The notes beneath the pieces are model-generated. The model did no database searches, was not told the origin of the DNA, and worked only from the letters and a program-made list of their open reading frames with translations. 64,000 nt of DNA from Paludibacteraceae bacterium (GTDB taxonomy: Bacteria > Bacteroidota > Bacteroidia > Bacteroidales > Paludibacteraceae): contig JAKSLA010000001.1 of NCBI GenBank assembly GCA_024401455.1, positions 44,262-108,261 on the forward strand. The letters run 5' to 3'. The position numbers and the translations under genes are program-made. This document shows positions 46,237 through 54,181 of this stretch, piece by piece (the stretch's first letter is position 1; each line of letters starts with the position of its first letter).

Positions 46237-49200
46237 CTAAAACTTTATTCTATAAATCATATCTTTTACGACAATTGTAGTCTCGTTTGCCGAATTAACC
46301 ATAACAACAAAATTAGGTTTCAACACAACTTTACTACCCTCAACTTGGACATCAGCATCATCTTCGACCTCAATCTCACCTTTAGTTATAGTCACCAACT
46401 CCTTCCCATTTTCAGAGAACCATATTATTTTTTTTGAGGCTTTAATTTCAACAGAAATACCATCAATAATTCTGTCTTTATCCACTACTACTATGCGTGA
46501 ACCATCTTCCAATCCAACATCACTTTTGTGTATCTGTGGTCGGCGATATTCTCGAAGTTCACTTTGAGATTTATACACCTCATATTCTTTAGACTTATTT
46601 TGGAATATTTGGGAATCCATATTAGCATATCGATTCAAAGCCCTCATTTTAAAATAGTCAACCAATCTATATAGTTTAGTAAGCCGATCGTCGTGAATTA
46701 AACGGTCATACCGTTCCGCTATCTGATCTTTTTCCAACACCATCTCGAACGCATATCCCATTAGCTTCAAATGATACTCATCTATTCGATTTTCTCTCAA
46801 CAAACATTCTATTTCTGCATCAACCAACTTTACTAAGTTCTCTCGAATATTTTTCTTCGCTCTCACATCTAAGTCACCCAATTTAAGGTTGAACTCGTAT
46901 ATTTTCTCAGACAAAGGTTGAATAAATTTACGCATCGTCTCCTCGTTGAACGAGGAAGATTTAAGAGTTTTGTTGATAAAGAGGATGGTATTTTCTTTGT
47001 CTAATGTAGACATCATCAATGGCAAAGAAACATGATTTTCTTCAAGCTTAGCAATCCACGAAGAAAGCACAAAACGGCTTTCCGTTCGTAAAAGATTAAA
47101 TGCCATTCTAGCATTAACAAAATTCAAAGCATATACAGACTCCTTTAATTTATCATCCTTTTTATGCTTTTTCATATCCTCATACAATTTATTAACAGAT
47201 CCAAAATCAGGAATAGCCTTAGAAATTGTACCATCAACCTCTACGTTAACAAATGGAATTACCTTTTCAAAGAGCATACATAACAAGCGGAATTTATTCT
47301 CATCCGCTTCGTCTTTAATCTTCCTTAACTCTCCCAATGATTTTAGAACAAAATCGCGTGTATTATCCTTAATCTGATCGTATTCTCTAACATCAAATCC
47401 ACATGTTTGAAAATACTCATTCCGAGCAGATGATTTCGAAAAGTCATCTCTGAACAGATTTCCATCATTCAGACAATTCAATAACTCCTTCTCATATTGC
47501 TTCGCTCTGAGAAAATTGTATTTATCATCAAACAAACAATCCATTAAGCAAAAGAAACGACGTTTTTTCTCTTTTTGTTTTTCTGCCAATGTAGAATTGT
47601 CTGGTGTCATATCTTCACATACCACAAACGAAGATACTGCTTTTAGCAAACCATTCACATTATATTCATTTTTCAGCAACCTTAGATTATTACGATCTCG
47701 CAGCTTCAAAAAATCTTGCCACACATACTGAACTTCACCATTCACATTCAGGTATGTTCCTCTAAACATAGCATCAAAGGTATCTGAACTCCACGAATTC
47801 TCAAATAATTCCAAATCTCCATCCTTAACCTTTTGTTCTACCCACTCAGAATACAACTCTAAGTCAAAATTACGAAGAACGCAATAGAGTAAGAACTGCC
47901 ATTTGTCAGCATAATACAAACGTCTCATTCTATCCTCTTTGTCGTACGGATAATCGACAGCTTCCTTAAAACGATTAGAAGAAGATAGCAACAACGCAAA
48001 TATGATAGCTTTAGCACGATCGTCTAAATTATATAGCTGAACATCCTTAGGAGTAGAATACCTTTCCAATATATCTCTGTTCATATTTGCTTTCGACATC
48101 CAATAAATAGAATCGGACGTTTCCTGTGATATTTCAATCTTAGCCTTATAATAATCGATGTGCTCAATCTGTCTCAAAGCATCCCATTTCTTAACCGCTG
48201 CACTCCATTTTTTATTGCGGAAATATAGTTTTGCAATAACCTCATTTAGAAAAACGAATCCTCTTTCTACCAAAGTTTCAAAGAAATCACACACGGAAAA
48301 CAAATACTCCTCACTGACATTTTGGGCATCATCCTGCATTCGAAGTACTACCTTTTTCCAAACATCATCCTTATAGTAAATTTTCTCTCCAATACGATCA
48401 ATGGAAATTAATTCCACCAAACTCTTGGTCCCCATCATATATTGTGCTGCCAAAGAGTATTGTGCCTCGCTCTTTATCGAAAGTAGTTTTCTCCAACAAG
48501 CACCTTTCCAATATGCTTCCGTTGCCTGTTGGTAACGATTCAAAGCAGAGAACTTATCTCCGGATTGCTCATATTGACGCTCATAGAGCCATACATAAGC
48601 CTTTGCCAATTCTGCACTTTCATTAGACCCAGCCTCCTCGAAATAACCTACAGCTCTACGCATCTCCTTTGAATCCTGGCTCAACATTGCATCCTCAAAT
48701 ATACTTTGGGCAAGTTCCAGTGGATTAAAGTTCTCGTCCATGCGCTTCATGAATTCACCTTTGTCTCCCATGGCAATTCCGCCTACTTTTCCATTCCAAG
48801 ACTCATAATCCTGTCGGGATTTTAATAAATCAGTCACATATTCATTACCAATGAAATATTTCCAGAATTTATCAAAATTCTCTTTAGAATCAACAATGTA
48901 CAATATCTCTTTGGCACGAGATACTGCTATATATAACTTCGTAAAGAAATGAGACAAGTCATATTTCTCCGTCTCTCCTATTTGAGACCCATCCAATAGT
49001 CTTGAGAAAGAGGATGGCAAATGGTCAGCAAATTTATAGAGAATAACTGCCTTAAATTCCAAACCTTTCGAGGATATTGCAGTATACAACTTTGTCTTAT
49101 TCACAGTTTCCAACAAAGCATCAGATATTTGAGTGCTTTCGGCTGTCAGCTTATCGCTTTCCAATTCCTTTTCATACTCACCCTCGTCACCAGTGATGAT

Positions 49201-51114
49201 ACACTCTGTCTTCTCAAAACCTCTCCGTATGAAGTCTTTATCTTCCTCCGAATCAATAAAAAAGAATCCAGGTAGAGGATTCGCCTGAGGGTTCCACTGC
49301 TCTTGAGGCAACAAACTTTCATCAGACAAATAACACTTGCGTATGTACTGCAACGAGTTTGCAAACTCTACAATAGTACGCTTTGAACGATAATTATTAT
49401 TAAGGGTTTTATCCTTCAAACTAACAAATCCTCCAATCTGCTCCTCAAATGACTTACTGAATACATCTTTCAAACGTTTCCAACTAAATCCAGTTGGACT
49501 TACAGTTTGGTTAGGGTCTCCAGCATACGCAATAGGAATCTTCTTATATCCACTAAGATTATACTGGGAATAGGAGGACAACCGCAACACTAGTTTATTT
49601 TCAATCGGTGTAAAATCCTGAGCTTCATCACAATAAACGATGTCATACTTATCATAATTTGGCTCACGATCCATTTTTTGCAATACATAACGGACCAAGT
49701 CCAAATCGTCCCACTTCCCTTCTTCCATTAAAGGAGAATACCAATTCTTGAATATCTTGTATATCTTTTCATAGTCCGTCGTTAAAACCGTTCTATCATC
49801 ACGTTGAATAGACCTATAATCATTTATATCAAAATACTTCGTATAATCTCTACCCTTAATAAAACTTCGTATAACAGACCAGACAATCGTCTCAGAGTAA
49901 GAGTTAGCCTCAACCAACTTACACTCTTTATTATACAATTTTTGGAATCGTTCAAACGAGATGTGATTATCAGAAGAAAATCGTTCTATTTCCGCAGCCG
50001 TCGTCAAATAATTATTCTTTAGGAAATCTATGAACGGACTAAAGCACTCACTTAAGTCTCGTTCATCTTGCTCAGTTATATGAAACCCACTATACGATGG
50101 ATTTGTCTTAAGCAGGGCAAGTACAACCGACTGAGCTTTCTTTATCAACTTCTTCGAATAACTTAAGAATAATAGAGACTGTTTACGCACATTTCTATGA
50201 GCATAAGCATGAGCAAACAAATAGTATAAAATAGTAGACTTTCCACTACCCGCCAAGCCGTTCACAAAATACGGATATGGAGTCTTATTCAAGACATTAA
50301 TCTCTTCATCCGACAAGGCCAGATTTGCCTCATCATCATTTTCCAATTTAATCCAATCCTCAAAATCGCCATACATAATCCAATCCGGATATCCTTTTCT
50401 TGCCTTTTTCAAGAGGTCCTCATCGACCAAGTATTTCTGCGACAAAAAGTGTTTGTCTACATTTGACGAGATATCAAAAAGATAAAAATAAGTATGGTTT
50501 TCCAAGGTTGAAACTCTGAAAACAACAGACTTACTTGCTTGAAACTTCATTGTAATCCACCCTTTTTCATCTGCCTCGGCATAGTTTCTATCTACCACTA
50601 CCTGCTGTAACAAAGCATGGATACTTCTCCTATCATCAACAAATTCAGGGTTTTTAATATGACGAACCCACTCTTCCATCTCAAACACGTATGATGTTTC
50701 AATGTTAGAGAAATCTCGTTGACCCTCAATATCCATCATCTCCTGAGGAAGGTCTGGGAGTTCGTCTGGCTCTTTATATTTCCGGAACTCTTCATCAATC
50801 TCTTTATTTTCCTCATCAGAGAATTTTCCTTTCTTCACCATATCTTCTGTGGACAAGGTAAGGAAACGGTTATACTCCATGTGATCATGGAAGTATATAC
50901 GAGGGACATAAAAACACACGTCTTCTCTTACTATTTCCACGAACATTATTCGTGGATAACTTCCCGTATTAAATTTTTCAAAAAATACAGGAGAACTTTT
51001 GTACCTGTGAATAGAATTCACATCTGGATTTTCTAAAAACTCCTTTACATACTTAGGCCACTGGGCCTTATCAATCCGCTTAAATGCGGTTGTTTGAAAT
51101 ATTTGCTTTTGCAT
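46237..51114 (-). CDS. Very large superfamily 1 (UvrD/TRANK1-like) helicase with alpha-helical C-terminal half
   Basis: 1625 residues. An N-terminal region (~1-270) of unknown fold precedes the SF1 motor: Walker A in FVNGLAGSGKSTILYYLF (~283-300), Walker B DIVYCDEAQDFTPIE (~490), motif III AYAGDPNQTVSPTGFSWKR (~538), motif IV LNNNYRSKRTIVEFANSL (~570), motif V AISSKGLEFKAVIL (~690) and motif VI LYIAVSRAKEILYIV (~727). The remaining ~860 residues are helical, with TPR-like stretches (AKAYVWLYERQYEQSGDKFSALNRYQQATEAYWK), and a short beta-rich end. The layout resembles eukaryotic TRANK1 and bacterial large helicases found in defence islands. It is rich in A/T compared with the dcw genes. A small hydrophobic gene lies 163 bp upstream on the same strand. 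A defence role is inferred only. Confidence 0.85.
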   Translation of the reverse strand: MQKQIFQTTAFKRIDKAQWPKYVKEFLENPDVNSIHRYKSSPVFFEKFNTGSYPRIMFVEIVREDVCFYVPRIYFHDHMEYNRFLTLSTEDMVKKGKFSDEENKEIDEEFRKYKEPDELPDLPQEMMDIEGQRDFSNIETSYVFEMEEWVRHIKNPEFVDDRRSIHALLQQVVVDRNYAEADEKGWITMKFQASKSVVFRVSTLENHTYFYLFDISSNVDKHFLSQKYLVDEDLLKKARKGYPDWIMYGDFEDWIKLENDDEANLALSDEEINVLNKTPYPYFVNGLAGSGKSTILYYLFAHAYAHRNVRKQSLLFLSYSKKLIKKAQSVVLALLKTNPSYSGFHITEQDERDLSECFSPFIDFLKNNYLTTAAEIERFSSDNHISFERFQKLYNKECKLVEANSYSETIVWSVIRSFIKGRDYTKYFDINDYRSIQRDDRTVLTTDYEKIYKIFKNWYSPLMEEGKWDDLDLVRYVLQKMDREPNYDKYDIVYCDEAQDFTPIENKLVLRLSSYSQYNLSGYKKIPIAYAGDPNQTVSPTGFSWKRLKDVFSKSFEEQIGGFVSLKDKTLNNNYRSKRTIVEFANSLQYIRKCYLSDESLLPQEQWNPQANPLPGFFFIDSEEDKDFIRRGFEKTECIITGDEGEYEKELESDKLTAESTQISDALLETVNKTKLYTAISSKGLEFKAVILYKFADHLPSSFSRLLDGSQIGETEKYDLSHFFTKLYIAVSRAKEILYIVDSKENFDKFWKYFIGNEYVTDLLKSRQDYESWNGKVGGIAMGDKGEFMKRMDENFNPLELAQSIFEDAMLSQDSKEMRRAVGYFEEAGSNESAELAKAYVWLYERQYEQSGDKFSALNRYQQATEAYWKGACWRKLLSIKSEAQYSLAAQYMMGTKSLVELISIDRIGEKIYYKDDVWKKVVLRMQDDAQNVSEEYLFSVCDFFETLVERGFVFLNEVIAKLYFRNKKWSAAVKKWDALRQIEHIDYYKAKIEISQETSDSIYWMSKANMNRDILERYSTPKDVQLYNLDDRAKAIIFALLLSSSNRFKEAVDYPYDKEDRMRRLYYADKWQFLLYCVLRNFDLELYSEWVEQKVKDGDLELFENSWSSDTFDAMFRGTYLNVNGEVQYVWQDFLKLRDRNNLRLLKNEYNVNGLLKAVSSFVVCEDMTPDNSTLAEKQKEKKRRFFCLMDCLFDDKYNFLRAKQYEKELLNCLNDGNLFRDDFSKSSARNEYFQTCGFDVREYDQIKDNTRDFVLKSLGELRKIKDEADENKFRLLCMLFEKVIPFVNVEVDGTISKAIPDFGSVNKLYEDMKKHKKDDKLKESVYALNFVNARMAFNLLRTESRFVLSSWIAKLEENHVSLPLMMSTLDKENTILFINKTLKSSSFNEETMRKFIQPLSEKIYEFNLKLGDLDVRAKKNIRENLVKLVDAEIECLLRENRIDEYHLKLMGYAFEMVLEKDQIAERYDRLIHDDRLTKLYRLVDYFKMRALNRYANMDSQIFQNKSKEYEVYKSQSELREYRRPQIHKSDVGLEDGSRIVVVDKDRIIDGISVEIKASKKIIWFSENGKELVTITKGEIEVEDDADVQVEGSKVVLKPNFVVMVNSANETTIVVKDMIYRIKF

Positions 51115-51277
51115 GGTGCCTATTTTCTATATTTAGGTAAGCTTTTCTTTATTTCGAAATTTCGATCAAAAAAAACTTCGTTTCATTAATTAGACGCAGA
51201 TTTACTGCAGCTTTTGTTTTGAAACAATATACTATGAAGAGTAACATTAGATTCATTATCTATATCAATGAATAGGA

Positions 51278-51643
51278 TTACCCTCCAAATTTTCTATCCA
51301 TATCCGTTGCCAACGACCATCCTGCTGCCTCTAACATAGCTACGCTAACAGTCGGCGCAACCACTTGACCTAAACCAGGAACCAATTTTGATAATTCTTT
51401 TGCTATCGTCTTAATAGGTTGCTTTAACATCGTTCGCTTAATAGCAGTTATTGCCATTGACTTAGCAACCTCCTCTGCAATATTTCCTCCAAAAACAGAT
51501 GCTAGAGCCATTGCCATAGTCGTCATCGTTATTACATCAGTGGCTATTCCTACTCCTGGGACAGGAACCGCATTGCCTGCTGCTGCAGCAACAGCATGTC
51601 CATGGATAATCTTGGAGCATTTTGATTTTTGTTCTTCTGTCAT
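51278..51643 (-). CDS. Small hydrophobic glycine/alanine-rich protein, YcjF/DUF697-like
   Basis: 121 residues: a short charged start (MTEEQKSKCSKIIHGHAV), then hydrophobic segments AAAAGNAVPVPGVGIATDV and TTMAMALASVFGG, and a C-terminal half with ELSKLVPGLGQVVAPTVSVAMLEAAGW. The pattern PxPGxxxxxD...(G)xxxxxxxxxxPGxGxxxxxxxA is that of the membrane-associated DUF697/YcjF C-terminal domain, which in other proteins follows GTPase domains. Here it stands alone, upstream of the large helicase on the same strand, and could be its membrane partner or effector. Confidence 0.65.
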   Translation of the reverse strand: MTEEQKSKCSKIIHGHAVAAAAGNAVPVPGVGIATDVITMTTMAMALASVFGGNIAEEVAKSMAITAIKRTMLKQPIKTIAKELSKLVPGLGQVVAPTVSVAMLEAAGWSLATDMDRKFGG

Positions 51644-51757
51644 ATTACAAACTCATTTAGAGACCTCTCAAAAAAAGCTTTCTCCAATCACTTAGGCTAC
51701 AGAGGTCACATTTTACAGTCTAAGCAATTCTTATAAAATAAAAGTAACACGAGTCTT

Positions 51758-51979
51758 TCACCCCTCACTCTCCACATCCAGCCAAGCCATACCCAAACAC
51801 CCAGCCTTCTTGATGTCTAATCCATACATATGCATAAACGCATCGGCAACACTCTGCCCACCATTCGTACATACTGGATTACTAAATGATTGCGTCACTA
51901 CCTGCACCGTGAGTCCCGGCTCGACCAAGACGCCATTGACGTGTTTCTTGACCTTCGTTGTTATTCTAAAAATTGGCAT
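51758..51979 (-). CDS. Small conserved Bacteroidetes protein (DUF6140-like)
   Basis: 73 residues: MPIFRITTKVKKHVNGVLVE, then PGLTVQVVTQSFSNPVCTNG and DAFMHMYGLDIKKAGCLG. The length, the FRITxKxKKxxNGVxxEPG start and the ITxxYGxDxKKAG-like end recall the small DUF6140 family of Bacteroidetes, of unknown function. It has no signal peptide or membrane segment. It lies between the DUF697-like gene and the rod-shaped RNA. Confidence 0.6.
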   Translation of the reverse strand: MPIFRITTKVKKHVNGVLVEPGLTVQVVTQSFSNPVCTNGGQSVADAFMHMYGLDIKKAGCLGMAWLDVESEG

Positions 51980-52050
51980 ATTTTTTACACTGTTTTTGTT
52001 TCGTTTTTCCTTATAGTTTCAATTCCCCAGCACCCAAGCAGACCACACGC

Positions 52051-52267
52051 AAAAAAAACGTGGAGCCGGACTGGTTGCCCGTTCCACGATGTAAAGGCCT
52101 TCGCATTGCCCCGTTAGTCGGAACGAGCAACGCAGTCAGCCCCACAATACCAAGTCTCATCAAGACAGACCATTGGCTGTCCTGACACAAACATATCCTT
52201 GTTGGGGCGTCCCCGTTGCTTTGTTTTTGACTAACGATTGGAAGTTGCGAAGTTCTTACATCGTCAA
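52051..52267 (-). ncRNA. Rod-shaped structured RNA, candidate 6S RNA
   Basis: Read on the minus strand, an almost continuous rod forms from these paired arms: 52256-52264/52086-52094 (9 bp, ACGATGTAA/TTACATCGT), 52246-52252/52099-52105 (7 bp), 52229-52236/52112-52119 (8 bp, CGTTAGTC/GACTAACG), 52214-52220/52126-52132 (7 bp), 52203-52208/52139-52144 (6 bp), and an apical hairpin 52175-52185/52160-52171. Between the last two is a large bubble (15 and 14 nt); its 5' side contains TATGTTTG, a copy of the TAnnTTTG promoter element. A terminator (CGTGGA/TCCACG, 52059-52088, T8) follows directly. Upstream, TTGAC and TACGCTTTG with 20-bp spacing could be the promoter, placing the start at the foot of the rod. 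6S RNAs imitate an open promoter and bind RNA polymerase. The bubble is nearer the tip than in E. coli 6S, so identity is not certain. Rfam Bacteroidales-1 is another candidate. Confidence 0.7.
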
Positions 52268-52843
52268 AACCAAAGCGTACAGTTACGCCTTTTTATTTTG
52301 TCAATATCAATTAGTACCCCTTTAGTATCTAACCGACACTTAAGCAAATTTACTATTTTTATGACATTTCCAAAACAAAACCAACAAAATTTAATCGTGG
52401 AACGATTATCAAATCACAAATATTCTTTGTGGTTGCAATGATACATCTTCCATACCCTTCAAACAAACAAAACCAGCCTCTTCATCGACGTACAGTTTCC
52501 AATGCACATCGTTCGGTAAATAGATACTGAATACACAACAAAAAAAAACAAGGACCTTAGGAATCCAATGGTTTCGAAGCAAGCAGGAAGGTGGAAGACG
52601 TTAGTTTACCCATAGTTCATCCAATATAGTTCTTTTGCCAAGCAATCTTCGCAAGCCACCGAGAGCCCAAATTCTTTTAATTTCAAGCAACGTCAAGAGA
52701 CGCAATCTCCTCACGTTTGTCTATTACACATTGGCTTATTATGTTTTTATTTACGCCCATATTTTGTTCCGTACACAACACAAGATCGGCAGATTTTATT
52801 CAGCATAATGAACAAAATCCCTGTTTGCGATCTTCAAACACAC
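52268..52843. other. Intergenic, no gene seen
   Basis: Apart from the putative promoter of the rod RNA (52270-52305) there is only an inverted repeat near the right end (AAGATCG ... CGATCTT enclosing GATTTT ... AAAATC, ~52783-52836). No open frame is convincing. Confidence 0.4.
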
Positions 52844-52867
52844 AAAAAGGCGACTGAAGCCGCCTTT
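52844..52867 (-). terminator. Intrinsic terminator of the VapBC-like operon
   Basis: Stem AAAGGCG/CGCCTTT with an 8-nt loop, and five T residues on the minus strand, 5 bp after the toxin stop. Confidence 0.85.
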
Positions 52868-52872
52868 GATGG

Positions 52873-53292
52873 TTATCTTATCACCCAATTTTCTATTTCA
52901 ATGTTATTTAGGTTTCTAAAATCCGAAACATTGTCTGTCACTAACACATAATTATTTGCTATCGCTGTACTCCCTATTAGCAAATCGAAATTATCATCTG
53001 CTGGAGTTCCTAACAACTGCAACCGCGTTTTTTCCACGGCAAACACATTCAATGAGGATTCTATAGGAACAACCTCTATGGAATCAATGAAAGCATCAAG
53101 ATTTTGAGTTGGAAACTTTTTCCCTTTCTTCTGCATTAACTCTGCTCCGAATTTCAATTCTGCCACAGTAATGGCAGAAATACAACAATTTTCCAGCCCT
53201 ACACTATCTATTTTCTTATCTATATCGAACCTGCCTCGAAGTAAAAAAACGCAGATATTCGTATCTAAAAGATACTTCTTATTCATACGCAC
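52873..53292 (-). CDS. PIN-domain toxin, VapC family
   Basis: A 139-residue ribonuclease-type toxin. The PIN core is visible: KYLLDTNICVFLLRG (first Asp, residue ~9), SAITVAELKFGAE (conserved Glu, ~44), GTPADDNFDLLIGSTAIANN (Asp pair, ~92-97) and LVTDNVSDFRNL (final Asp, ~115). VapC toxins cut tRNA or rRNA to stop growth. Its frame overlaps the 3' end of the upstream antitoxin gene by 14 nt, typical of toxin-antitoxin pairs. The RNA target cannot be told. Confidence 0.92.
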   Translation of the reverse strand: MRMNKKYLLDTNICVFLLRGRFDIDKKIDSVGLENCCISAITVAELKFGAELMQKKGKKFPTQNLDAFIDSIEVVPIESSLNVFAVEKTRLQLLGTPADDNFDLLIGSTAIANNYVLVTDNVSDFRNLNNIEIENWVIR

Positions 53293-53536
53293 ATTCTATT
53301 TCATTCTTAAACTTCCTTGAAGATTTAAGTTCTTTCATAAATTCGTCATCTGATATAGAATCATCGTTCCATACGCCATAGAACTCTTTCGCACTACGTT
53401 TCTGTTTTGAGATGGACTTTAGTTTAATCAACATTTCAGAAAGGACACTAATGACAGACCCAGTTTTTATCGACAACGCTTCCGTATTAATATCCGCTAA
53501 TAATTTATTTCTCATATCTAATTCTAACGCATTCAT
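53279..53536 (-). CDS. VapB-like antitoxin
   Basis: The start at 53536 (MNALELDMRNKLLADINTEA) gives 85 residues and is preferred over the in-frame ATG at 53560, because the promoter at 53564-53594 puts the transcript start close to 53558. The N-terminal half is helical, and the C-terminal part is acidic with SKQKRSAKEFYGVWNDDSIS, the type of segment that wraps the partner PIN toxin. No DNA-binding fold is clearly recognisable. The overlap with the toxin gene and position upstream of it support the antitoxin role. Confidence 0.8.
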   Translation of the reverse strand: MNALELDMRNKLLADINTEALSIKTGSVISVLSEMLIKLKSISKQKRSAKEFYGVWNDDSISDDEFMKELKSSRKFKNEIECAYE

Positions 53537-53563
53537 ATACTTACATTTAACAACGTCCACTCA

Positions 53564-53594
53564 CAAAGTTAGCAATAAAATTCATAATAGCAAA
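53564..53594 (-). promoter_or_regulatory. Promoter of the VapBC-like operon
   Basis: Minus strand TTTG (53594-53591), 19-bp spacer, TAACTTTG (53571-53564): an exact match to the Bacteroidetes promoter consensus. It decides the antitoxin start in favour of 53536. Confidence 0.8.
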
Positions 53595-53609
53595 CATATA
53601 AACGCAAAG

Positions 53610-53810
53610 GGATCCAAGCTTCCTACGTTATCGTTTCTACGTTCTTTCTACCACAGTATCATATTTCTTTGTATAAACACCCATCGTTATAACGCAAAAT
53701 CCTTGATAAAAGGTTTTAATGCAGGTTTGCTCCCAATGCGACGGATTGCACGAATGAAGGTTGAAGAAGTTTTCACTTTAGATGGTCGTTCACGCTCGGC
53801 TACGAGTTTG
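53610..53810. repeat. Direct repeat, copy 1 (3' part of mini-gene)
   Basis: The segment starting CGTTATCGTTTCTACGTTC at 53626 recurs at 53931 and stays nearly identical for ~60 bp, then again over the RPSK...RRIG coding part. Confidence 0.75.
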
Positions 53811-53863
53811 AAATTCTTATCTCTTATCTGCATTTTCATATTTCCAAATTCTAAATTAATCAT
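53687..53863 (-). CDS. 58-residue hypothetical protein
   Basis: A short frame MINLEFGNMKMQIRDKNFKL ... RPSKVKTSSTFIRAIRRIGS ... PFIKDFAL. A -7 box TAGCTTTG lies just upstream on the minus strand (53879-53872). A degenerate copy with the conserved segment RPSKENTSSTFVHTIRRIG lies at ~53955-54060, so the segment has been under protein-level conservation since the duplication. Basic, no membrane segment; function unknown. It may belong to the neighbouring toxin-antitoxin context. Confidence 0.5.
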   Translation of the reverse strand: MINLEFGNMKMQIRDKNFKLVAERERPSKVKTSSTFIRAIRRIGSKPALKPFIKDFAL

Positions 53864-53919
53864 TCTCCATGCAAAGCTATAAAAAAACTTTTAAACTTGC
53901 AACCAAACAAAATTGTGCT

Positions 53920-54085
53920 TGGATCACTTTACGTTATCGTTTCTACGTTCTTTCTACCACAGTATCATATTTCTTTGTATAAACTCCCATCATCCTTGCC
54001 CCCAATGCGACGGATTGTATGAACGAAGGTTGAAGAAGTATTCTCTTTAGATGGACGCAAATCATTTCTGGAAATTTCAAGCTTT
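53920..54085. pseudogene. Direct repeat, copy 2: truncated duplicate of the mini-gene
   Basis: Relative to copy 1 about 40 bp are deleted after RRIG, shifting the frame into GGKDDGSLYKEI and a stop. The 5' part lies against the carB terminator and lacks its own promoter and start. Confidence 0.6.
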
Positions 54086-54103
54086 TTTCAACCTCGATTA
54101 GAA

Positions 54104-54136
54104 GCAAAAAATCCCGACTCTTTCGAATCGGGATTC
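54104..54136 (-). terminator. Intrinsic terminator of carB
   Basis: Minus-strand AATCCCGA / TCGGGATT with loop TTCGAAAG and six T residues, 46 bp after the carB stop. Confidence 0.9.
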
Positions 54137-54181
54137 TTGTTTTAGGTCCAACGTTACCGACGTTGGATATTATCAATCAGA

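Noticed and set aside
53412-53882. 156-codon plus-strand frame
   Set aside because: Antisense to the antitoxin and the 58-codon mini-gene, whose promoters and conserved segment are on the other strand.
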